Shown here one piece after another: positions 57,647-64,000 of a stretch of DNA of 64,000 bases. The stretch comes from Pseudomonadota bacterium. GTDB taxonomy: Bacteria; Pseudomonadota; Alphaproteobacteria; Caulobacterales; Caulobacteraceae. The notes below the pieces were generated by a model, which worked only from the letters and a program-made list of their open reading frames with translations, ran no database searches and was not told where the DNA came from. The translations under genes and the position numbers were made by a program. The DNA is taken from positions 1 through 64,000 of the forward strand of contig JAKBBV010000003.1 in NCBI GenBank assembly GCA_021808285.1. Direction: 5' to 3'. Every line of letters starts with the position of its first letter. Position 1 is the stretch's first letter.

Positions 57647-58684
57647 GAAACGGTGCGTGACGCCCCAGGGATCTGTGATCTCGAGCGCGGCCTCAGAATC
57701 TGAGACGACGTAGTCGGGTCCCACCGGGACCTTGCCGTGACCGCCCGGTATGTCGAGCACAAAGGTGGGCTGGCACAGGCCCGAGACGCGGCCTCGCAGC
57801 CGGCGAACCATCTCCCGGCCCTCCGCCAACGGCACGCGGAAATGACCGCTGCCAGGGGCGGGATCGAGATGGTGAAGGTAATAGGGCCGGATCCGAGTCT
57901 CGACGAGCGCGCGCATCAGCGACTCAAGCACGATCGGATCGTCATTGACGCCGCGCAGAAGGACCGTCTGACTCAAGAGGACGATCCCGGCATCGACCAG
58001 CCTGGCGCAGGCGGCCCGAACCTCAGAGGTCAGCTCCCTCGGATGGTTGACGTGCAGCGCGAGATAGGTCGCCTTTCGCCCACGCTTGAGCGCCCGGATA
58101 AGGGCCGGTGTGATGCGTTCCGGCGCCACGGCGGGCGCCCGGCTATGCACGCGAAGAACCCGCAAATGGGTGATTTCGGCCAGTTCCCGCGTCAGGGCCT
58201 CCAGGCGCCTGGCGGAGAGGATCAGAGGGTCCCCCCCGGTCAGGATGACCTCCCAGATGTCGCGATGTTCGCGGATGTACTGGATCGCGGCGCTCAGCGC
58301 GTCCGGCGACAGCGCCTCGGCCTTGCCAGGGCCGACCCGGTCGCGCCGAAAGCAGAAGCGGCAGTAGCTCGCGCAGACGTGCGTGGGCATGAGCAGGACC
58401 CTGTCCGGATAGCGGTGCACGATCCCCGGTAGCGGGCTCTTGATGAGATCACCTGTGGGATCTGTCATCTCGTCGGGCGAGGCTTCGAGCTCGGCGGCCC
58501 CGGGCAGAAACTGAAGGGCGACGGGATCGGCGGGGTCGGAGCCCTCGATCAGCGCTGCGCTGAGCGGCGTGATGGCGACGGCATAACGCGCCGCGACCGC
58601 CTCCAAGGCGCGACGGTCCTCGGGCGAAGCCAGGCCCGCCTCGATCAGGGCGTCTATGCTGCGAAGTGTCGGGGCAACGCTCAT
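57641..58684 (-). CDS. epmB: EF-P beta-lysylation protein, lysine 2,3-aminomutase family
   Basis: A 347-residue radical SAM, PLP-dependent aminomutase. The cluster motif is C-A-S-Y-C-R-F-C-F-R-R (CxxxCxxC). T-G-G-D-P-L-I-L binds SAM, and the PLP Lys lies near the C-terminus in G-H-G-K-V-P. It makes (R)-beta-lysine for attachment to elongation factor P. The ATG at 58684 begins M-S-V-A-P-T-L, and the longer track ORF lies inside epmA. It follows epmA by 11 bp, and efp lies divergently upstream, which supports EpmB rather than a lysine-degrading aminomutase. Confidence 0.93.
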   Translation of the reverse strand: MSVAPTLRSIDALIEAGLASPEDRRALEAVAARYAVAITPLSAALIEGSDPADPVALQFLPGAAELEASPDEMTDPTGDLIKSPLPGIVHRYPDRVLLMPTHVCASYCRFCFRRDRVGPGKAEALSPDALSAAIQYIREHRDIWEVILTGGDPLILSARRLEALTRELAEITHLRVLRVHSRAPAVAPERITPALIRALKRGRKATYLALHVNHPRELTSEVRAACARLVDAGIVLLSQTVLLRGVNDDPIVLESLMRALVETRIRPYYLHHLDPAPGSGHFRVPLAEGREMVRRLRGRVSGLCQPTFVLDIPGGHGKVPVGPDYVVSDSEAALEITDPWGVTHRFG

Positions 58685-58695
58685 CGGGGCCGGCC

Positions 58696-59751
58696 TTAGT
58701 CTGTTTGCGGGACACTCGTCCACTGCACGTCCGAAACCCGCTCCACGCCCGCCGCCAGCATGGCCAATCGATCGAATCCCAGGGCGGCGCCCGATGCGGG
58801 AGGCATGCGGGCCAGAGCCGCGAGGAACCCCTCGTCCAGCGGATAATCCAGGCCGTAAACGCGTTGCTTTTCCGCCATTTCCGCTTCGAAGCGGCGGCGC
58901 TGTTCCACCGGATCGGTGAGTTCGCCGAAGGCGTTGGCCAGCTCGACGCCGCAAACATAGAGCTCGAACCGCTCCGCGACCCGGGCATCCTCGGGCTTTA
59001 GGCGCGCCAGAGCCGCCTCGCAGGCGGGATATTCGCACAGCAAGGTCGGGCGACCGACACCCAGATGCGGCTCGATCTTCTCCACCAGGACACGGCTGAA
59101 GATATCCGACCAGGTGTCGTTGTCCGCTGTCCTGACGCCCACCTTCTGCGCCCGATCCCGAAGATCGTCGCGATCCGTCTCTCCCCCGGCGCCAATTGAG
59201 CTCAGAAGATCGATGCCCGCGAAGCTGTCGAAGGCCTGAGCCAGGGTCACGCGTTCCGGCGTCGCGGCGGCCTCAGCTTGTCGCCCCCGAAACCGAAAGA
59301 CGTCCCGCCCCGCCAGTCGCGCGGTCAGGCGCAACAGGTCCGCGCAGTCCTCCATCAGGCGCTCATATGGCTCCTCGACGCGGTACCACTCCAGCATGGT
59401 GAACTCCGGGGCGTGCAGGTCGCCGCGCTCCCGGTCCCGCCACACCCGGGCGAGCTCGAAGATCCGCCTCTCGCCCGCCGCCAGAAGACCCTTGCAGGCG
59501 AATTCGGGGGAGGTTCGCAGATAGAGCGGCGCCACTCGCCCATCCACGGTCGTCACGCGTGCGGCGATTCCATGCAGATGCGCCTCATTGCCCGGCGACA
59601 CGCCCAGGCTCGCGGTCTCGACCTCGACGAATCCCTGGGTCTCAAAGTGATCTCGCACCGCGCGATTCAGCGCGCTCCGCAGGAGCAAGCCGGAACGGCG
59701 CAACCCATGATGCTCCAGCGGTCCAAGACCACGGGCCGGACCGCCGCTCAC
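58696..59751 (-). CDS. epmA: EF-P lysyltransferase (GenX/PoxA)
   Basis: A 351-residue class II lysyl-tRNA-synthetase paralogue without the anticodon-binding domain. It ligates beta-lysine to a Lys of EF-P. Motif 2 is [11 protein letters not shown] with [11 protein letters not shown] after it. Motif 3 lies near the C-terminus, in [12 protein letters not shown]. It starts with GTG 126 bp from the divergent efp start and forms an operon with epmB. Confidence 0.94.
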   Translation of the reverse strand: MSGGPARGLGPLEHHGLRRSGLLLRSALNRAVRDHFETQGFVEVETASLGVSPGNEAHLHGIAARVTTVDGRVAPLYLRTSPEFACKGLLAAGERRIFELARVWRDRERGDLHAPEFTMLEWYRVEEPYERLMEDCADLLRLTARLAGRDVFRFRGRQAEAAATPERVTLAQAFDSFAGIDLLSSIGAGGETDRDDLRDRAQKVGVRTADNDTWSDIFSRVLVEKIEPHLGVGRPTLLCEYPACEAALARLKPEDARVAERFELYVCGVELANAFGELTDPVEQRRRFEAEMAEKQRVYGLDYPLDEGFLAALARMPPASGAALGFDRLAMLAAGVERVSDVQWTSVPQTD

Positions 59752-59877
59752 GACGTCCGCTCAGGGGCGGGGAACCGCAAGCCCTTCTCAGAGTGGCTGC
59801 ACGCAGTGTATCGGAACCGGGAGTTCACAGGCTCGGGCCGCTCTCGCCCGGCCCGACGCGCAGATTTCGAGGTCGTT

Positions 59878-60447
59878 TTGGTCAAGGTCGCCGCCAGTTC
59901 GCTCCGTAAGGGCTCCGTCGTGGACATCGATGGGAGGCTCTATGTCGTCCTATCGATGGAGAATATCCATCCTGGCAAGGGTACGCCCGTGACCCAGCTC
60001 GACATGCGACGGATCGCCGACGGGGTGAAGGTGTCCGAGCGCTATCGCACGACCGAACAGGTGGAGCGCGCCTTCGTCGATCAACGCGACTATAACTTCC
60101 TGTATCAGGACTCCGACGGCTACCACTTCATGAACCCCGAGACCTATGATCAGGTCGCGGCCCCGGCTGACCTGATTGGCGAGGCCGCGGTTTATCTTCA
60201 GGAGGGCATGACGGTGGCGCTCTCCCTCCACAACGATATCCCTATCGCCATAGAACTGCCGACGCGGGCCACGCTGGAGATCGTCGAGACTGAGCCCACG
60301 GTAAAGGGCCAGACGGCCTCGGGTTCCTACAAGCCCGCTCTGTTGTCGAACGGCGTCCGCACCATGGTGCCGACCTATCTCGCCACAGGCGCCAGGATTG
60401 TCGTCATGACCGCCGATGGCTCTTACGTCGAGCGCGCCAAGGACTGA
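59878..60447 (+). CDS. efp: Elongation factor P
   Basis: A 189-residue three-domain tRNA-mimicking factor that rescues ribosomes stalled at polyproline. The start is a TTG at 59878, giving (M)[11 protein letters not shown] as in related EF-Ps, with GAGG upstream. The track's ATG lies far upstream inside epmA. The modified Lys is in the loop H-P-G-K-G-T-P-V (about residue 34). The third domain shows [14 protein letters not shown]. With epmA and epmB beside it, beta-lysylation is predicted. Confidence 0.96.
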   Translation: MVKVAASSLRKGSVVDIDGRLYVVLSMENIHPGKGTPVTQLDMRRIADGVKVSERYRTTEQVERAFVDQRDYNFLYQDSDGYHFMNPETYDQVAAPADLIGEAAVYLQEGMTVALSLHNDIPIAIELPTRATLEIVETEPTVKGQTASGSYKPALLSNGVRTMVPTYLATGARIVVMTADGSYVERAKD

Positions 60448-60457
60448 CGCGTCGCGA

Positions 60458-61435
60458 CTATTGCTCGCCGCGCGGCATGGCGGCGCGCACCGCCGGGTCG
60501 AACCCGCTGGCCGCCCATTCCCCCTGCGCCGTGTTCCAGTGCGAGAAGAACAGCCGGATCTTCGGGTCCGGGTGGCGGGCCAGTCGCTCAGGGAACAGGT
60601 TCCAATCCGTGAGCGCCGGCGTTGGCGGGCGGACGTAACGGTCGGTGGTGGGGAGCGCACTTCTGAGCCAGCCGCCGCGCGCGTAATACTGATGCCAGGT
60701 GCGACGCCTCTCATCGCCGTTTCCGTCGAGACGCGTGTGAAAGGTGGCTGTGTCATAGAGGATGCAGGTCCCGGCGGGCCCATAGAGGGGGACCTCCTGG
60801 TAATCGTCTCCCAGCCCGGCAAATGCCTCCTGCAGGGTCTCGAACCGATTGGAGCGCGGAACCACGCAAAAACACGGTGTCCCTGGCCCCGTATCGGTCA
60901 GGTAGTGGATCGCGCACAGCCAGTCGCAAGGCATGTAGGGCCGCCGGACCAACCGGTCCTCCCGCACTGCGTCGTGATGGAAGTTCATCGCCCCGGCTCC
61001 AGCGCCCTTGGGCGTCTCACGGAAGTTGAATTCCGCGAACCGAACCCGCTCTTCCCCGCCGAGGAGCCGCGAGACAATGGGGAACGAACTTGGATGCCGG
61101 GTGAACGGGTCCAGTTCCGGATAGTCGAGCAGCGGTTGGGAAAAGATCAGACCCTGATTGCGATGATGCGGCTTGCGGCGGTCGCCTAGTCCCCAGGCGT
61201 CCGGACGCTCAGCTTGGGTCCGATCAAAGAAGGCGTTGAGGACGCCGAGCTCCTCGACCGACAGGCAGCCGCCCAGGACCACATAGCCCTCCGCCTCGAA
61301 GAACCCGGCGGCGGCCTCGGCCTGGGTGTGGGGATCGAACAGCCGGACCGGTCCGGACGCGCGTTTGCCAAATCCCTGAGCCGCCTTCGTTGGGTCGCCA
61401 CTGAGGTTGGGCTGGCGCTCCAGAACAATGCTCAT
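60458..61435 (-). CDS. Phytanoyl-CoA dioxygenase (PhyH) family protein
   Basis: A 325-residue Fe(II)/2-oxoglutarate-dependent oxygenase. The chain starts with F-E-A-E-G-Y-V-V-L-G-G-C-L, typical of PhyH proteins. The metal motif HxD is N-F-H-H-D-A-V (about residue 152), with the distal His probably in A-T-F-H-T-R-L-D. Members hydroxylate varied small molecules. The gene ends ten bases from the efp stop and is convergent to it. The substrate is unknown. Confidence 0.85.
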   Translation of the reverse strand: MSIVLERQPNLSGDPTKAAQGFGKRASGPVRLFDPHTQAEAAAGFFEAEGYVVLGGCLSVEELGVLNAFFDRTQAERPDAWGLGDRRKPHHRNQGLIFSQPLLDYPELDPFTRHPSSFPIVSRLLGGEERVRFAEFNFRETPKGAGAGAMNFHHDAVREDRLVRRPYMPCDWLCAIHYLTDTGPGTPCFCVVPRSNRFETLQEAFAGLGDDYQEVPLYGPAGTCILYDTATFHTRLDGNGDERRRTWHQYYARGGWLRSALPTTDRYVRPPTPALTDWNLFPERLARHPDPKIRLFFSHWNTAQGEWAASGFDPAVRAAMPRGEQ

Positions 61436-61522
61436 GCCAATCTCCGCTCAGGCCCGCACGCCTCAAGGTCCAGGGTGGAGGATGCCCTCACCTCCACGAT
61501 GGACGCAACCCGCCCCCAGGCC

Positions 61523-62269
61523 TCAGGCTTTCAGCGTCTCTTCAAGAAGCGCCAGAAGTTCACGCCAGTGTCGTTCGGCCGCCACCTCATTATAGACCGG
61601 CATGTCCGGCGGCGCGTAGCCATGCAAGGCGCCCTCATAGATCTCGACCCGGCTGTCTACCCCGGCCGCGTCGAGGGCCGTGCGCAGTCGGTCGGCCTGC
61701 TCCGGAGGAAAACCCGCGTCCTGGTCGGCGCCGGCGATATAGACCTTCGCCCTGATCTTCGGCGCGAGGAGGTGAGGGCTGTCAGGCTCGTCCGTCGCCA
61801 GCCGGCCGCCATGGAAGCCGGCCGCCGCAGCGATCCGGTCGGGATAGGCGCCCGCGGCGCGAAGGGCCAGAGCCGCGCCCATGCAGTAGCCGGTGCAGCC
61901 GACCTTCGTCCCTTTCACCTGAGGCTGGGCGGCCAGCCAGTCGAGGAAGGCCCCGGTGTCGCGAGTCGACTTTTCCGGATTGGTCGAGCCCATGAACTTG
62001 CCGAACACCTCCCGCCGCTTCTCCTCGCTGGCCATGGCCTCCTTGAGATTGATCGGCTCATAAGGACCCACTCGCCAGAACATGTCAGGCAGAAGGACGA
62101 AGTAGCCATGACTGGCCAGGCGTTCGCACATCTCGAACATGGCCGGCCGGATCGCCGGGGCGTCCATATAGAAGATTACGGCTGGCCAGGGGCCTTCACC
62201 CCCGGGGATAAAACTGAAGGCGCGGGCCTCGCCATCGGGAGTGGGAATGGCGTGTTGCGTCATGGGCAT
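61523..62269 (-). CDS. Dienelactone hydrolase family protein
   Basis: A 248-residue alpha/beta hydrolase of the carboxymethylenebutenolidase type. The nucleophile is Cys in G-C-T-G-Y-C-M-G-A-A (about residue 120), with Asp in A-G-A-D-Q-D-A and His in G-A-L-H-G-Y completing the triad. The ATG at 62269 has AAGGA upstream. The track start is a GTG 14 codons earlier. It lies 62 bp after the aldo/keto reductase gene on the same strand. The natural ester or lactone is unknown. Confidence 0.9.
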   Translation of the reverse strand: MPMTQHAIPTPDGEARAFSFIPGGEGPWPAVIFYMDAPAIRPAMFEMCERLASHGYFVLLPDMFWRVGPYEPINLKEAMASEEKRREVFGKFMGSTNPEKSTRDTGAFLDWLAAQPQVKGTKVGCTGYCMGAALALRAAGAYPDRIAAAAGFHGGRLATDEPDSPHLLAPKIRAKVYIAGADQDAGFPPEQADRLRTALDAAGVDSRVEIYEGALHGYAPPDMPVYNEVAAERHWRELLALLEETLKA

Positions 62270-62331
62270 GGGGCAATCCTTGCAATCGAGAGTGAGACAC
62301 TCAAAAGACACAGCGACTTCTGGCGCCGTCC

Positions 62332-63267
62332 TTACTTCACCAGAGCAGAGACCTCGGCCACCTCACGCGCGCTCAGGCTCCAGGCGCCAGCGGCGGCGTT
62401 GGCCCTGACCTGTTCCGGCCGGGTGGCGCCCGCAATGACCGAGGATACGCTCGGTTGGCCCAGAAGCCAGCCAAACGCCAGATCGAGGAGTGTGCGGCCT
62501 CTAGCCTCCGCCCAAGCCTTGAGCGCATCGACCTTGTCGAAGGCCTTGTCGTTCAGCGCGGCCTGGCCGCGAGGCCCGAACGCCGCCAGCCGGGTTCCTT
62601 CGGGCGGAGCCTCTCCGCGCACATACTTGCCGGTGAGCAGACCCGAGGCGAGGGGGAAGAAGGGCAACAAGCCCAGGCCGAACCGTTCGCAGGCGGGCAT
62701 CACTTCGAACTCCACCTTGCGCTCCAGAAGGCTGTAATTGTTCTGGGCGGAAACGAACCGGTTCAGATGCCCCTCACGCGCCGTCCAGTCCGCGTCGGCG
62801 ATCTGCCAGCCGGAGAAGTTGGAGTTCCCCAGATATCTCACCTTACCTTGACGCACGAGATCATCGAGGGCGCCCAGCGTCTCCTCGATCGGGGTGTCGG
62901 GATCGGGGCGATGCATCTGGTAGAGATCGATATAGTCCGTTCCCAGACGGCGCAGGCTCGCGTCCACGGCGCTCATGACATAGCGGCGCGACCCACCCCG
63001 CTGATCCGGACCTGGCCCCATCGGGCTGGCGAACTTGGTGGCAATCACCACTTCATGGCGTTTTCCCTTGAGTGCTGTTCCCAGCATGATCTCGGACTTG
63101 GAGCCGCCATAGACGTCGGCGGTGTCAAAGAAGGTGATCCCCTCGTCGAGGCAGGCCTGAACGACCGCGGTGGCCGCCTCCTGGTCGATGCGCATGCCAA
63201 AATTGTTGCAGCCCAGGCCGACTTCGCTGACCTTCAGACCGCTCGCGCCAAGCCGCCGATATTCCAT
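62332..63267 (-). CDS. Aldo/keto reductase
   Basis: A 311-residue NADPH-dependent TIM-barrel reductase. It begins M-E-Y-R-R-L-G-A-S-G-L-K-V-S-E-V-G-L-G. Catalytic tetrad residues are Asp and Tyr in F-F-D-T-A-D-V-Y-G, Lys in V-I-A-T-K-F and His in L-Y-Q-M-H-R-P-D. It belongs to the YajO/Tas-like group. The ATG at 63267 is the family start. It heads a short minus-strand unit with the hydrolase. Confidence 0.93.
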   Translation of the reverse strand: MEYRRLGASGLKVSEVGLGCNNFGMRIDQEAATAVVQACLDEGITFFDTADVYGGSKSEIMLGTALKGKRHEVVIATKFASPMGPGPDQRGGSRRYVMSAVDASLRRLGTDYIDLYQMHRPDPDTPIEETLGALDDLVRQGKVRYLGNSNFSGWQIADADWTAREGHLNRFVSAQNNYSLLERKVEFEVMPACERFGLGLLPFFPLASGLLTGKYVRGEAPPEGTRLAAFGPRGQAALNDKAFDKVDALKAWAEARGRTLLDLAFGWLLGQPSVSSVIAGATRPEQVRANAAAGAWSLSAREVAEVSALVK

Positions 63268-63362
63268 CGCCGCGCGCCTCCCTGTTCGTGTCGTAATAGG
63301 TTGGTAGCCTAACAAACAATCGCCGTCGTGGGCAACGCCTCTTCACTCTGAGGGACATTCAC

Positions 63363-64000
63363 TTGACTGACATCTGCGACATGACCGCGACAGACCTCGC
63401 CTCGGGGATCGCCGCTGGCCGGATCTCGGCGCAGGAGGTGATGACGGCCTCGCTTGAGCGCATCGCGCGCCTCGATGGCGCGGTGAACGCCTTCTCGCAC
63501 CTGCGCCCAGCGGACCAACTGCTCGAAGAGGCCTGCGCGGCGGACGCGGCGCGGGCCAAGGGCGAGGCGCTCGGTCCCCTGCATGGGCTGCCGCACGCTG
63601 TGAAGGATTTACAGGCGGTCGCAGGACTCCCGTTCACCCGCGGATCACCGATCTTCCGGGAGTCGGTCGCGCGCGAAGACAGTCTGATGGTGCAGCGCCT
63701 GCGCGCCGCAGGCGCCATCATCATCGGCAAGACCAACACACCCGAGTTCGGTCTGGGCTCTCACACCTTCAATCCCGTCCATGGACTGACGCGCAATCCC
63801 TATGACCCGTCCCGTTCCGCCGGCGGAAGCAGCGGCGGAGCCGCGGTCGCCCTGGCCCTGCGTCTCGCGCCCTCGGCTGACGGGAGCGATTATGGCGGCA
63901 GCCTGCGCAACCCGGCCGGCTGGAACAATGTCTTTGGCCTGCGTCCGAGCATTGGCCGCGTGCCGTCTCCGGAACGCCCCGACCGTCACTCCTGGTCGCC
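63363..64000 (+). CDS. Amidase signature family protein, 3' end beyond the window
   Basis: The first 212 or so codons of an amidase that hydrolyses carboxamides. The Ser-cisSer-Lys triad is visible as Lys in L-P-H-A-V-K-D-L, cis-Ser in S-A-G-G-S-S-G-G and nucleophile Ser in S-D-Y-G-G-S-L-R-N-P-A. The start is a TTG at 63363 with AGGGA seven bases upstream, while an ATG at 63381 has no ribosome-binding site. The gene is missing from the ORF track because it runs off the end. It is divergent from the aldo/keto reductase. Confidence 0.92.
   Translation, partial: MTDICDMTATDLASGIAAGRISAQEVMTASLERIARLDGAVNAFSHLRPADQLLEEACAADAARAKGEALGPLHGLPHAVKDLQAVAGLPFTRGSPIFRESVAREDSLMVQRLRAAGAIIIGKTNTPEFGLGSHTFNPVHGLTRNPYDPSRSAGGSSGGAAVALALRLAPSADGSDYGGSLRNPAGWNNVFGLRPSIGRVPSPERPDRHSWS

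Overview
The window is a GC-rich chromosomal segment from an alphaproteobacterium. Several things point there: a split cobalamin-dependent methionine synthase behind an ArsR-methyltransferase fusion, glycine-rich and histidine-rich small exported proteins, a TonB-dependent receptor feeding a catabolic cluster, an EF-P reading M-V-K-V-A-A-S-S, and dense operons with ATGA overlaps. A Caulobacterales-like host is my best guess, but this rests on style rather than a marker gene. I see no phage, insertion sequence, CRISPR array or rRNA operon.

Layout. 1-16 kb: start of a membrane permease, a repeat-rich spacer, an S15-type hydrolase, an Old Yellow Enzyme homologue, small exported or membrane proteins, then the one-carbon operon (ArsR-methyltransferase, metF, metH part 1, metH part 2) with a perfect 20-bp palindrome over its first start codon. 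A penicillin-acylase-type hydrolase diverges from it. 16-29 kb: EttA, queC-queE, a carotenoid-oxygenase-like gene divergent from a TetR gene and a KgtP-like transporter, msrA with a YjbR protein, tRNA-Ser(GGA), hemN behind an FNR-type box, an amidohydrolase/M19-like pair and an enoyl-CoA hydratase.

29.2-46.1 kb is the most interesting region: thirteen genes that together spell out complete catabolism of sulfoquinovose (6-deoxy-6-sulfoglucose, the sulfolipid head group). They comprise a TonB-dependent receptor, an MFS importer, a GH31 sulfoquinovosidase, a mutarotase, an SDR dehydrogenase, an SMP-30 lactonase, an IlvD/Edd dehydratase, an HpcH/HpaI aldolase and an aldehyde dehydrogenase, that is, a sulfo-Entner-Doudoroff route to (S)-sulfolactate. 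Next to these are SlcC and ComC, a dehydrogenase pair that inverts sulfolactate, and SuyAB, which splits (R)-sulfolactate into pyruvate and sulfite. One GntR/HutC regulator lies inside. A shared inverted repeat, TCTTAT-N7-ATAAGA, occurs in the three regulatory gaps that serve the receptor operon, the SDR/dehydratase divergent pair and the suyA/gntR divergent pair. The cluster therefore looks like one self-contained regulon that takes the sugar through to two pyruvates plus sulfite. No sulfite oxidase or exporter is visible in the window.

46-64 kb is mostly housekeeping: a GNAT enzyme, a riboflavin operon (ribD-ribE-ribBA-ribH with a trailing SDR), a FadR-type regulator, YceI, a large exported BNR-repeat protein with an M28 peptidase, the EF-P modification module (efp, epmA, epmB), a PhyH-type dioxygenase, a dienelactone hydrolase, an aldo/keto reductase and the 5' part of an amidase.
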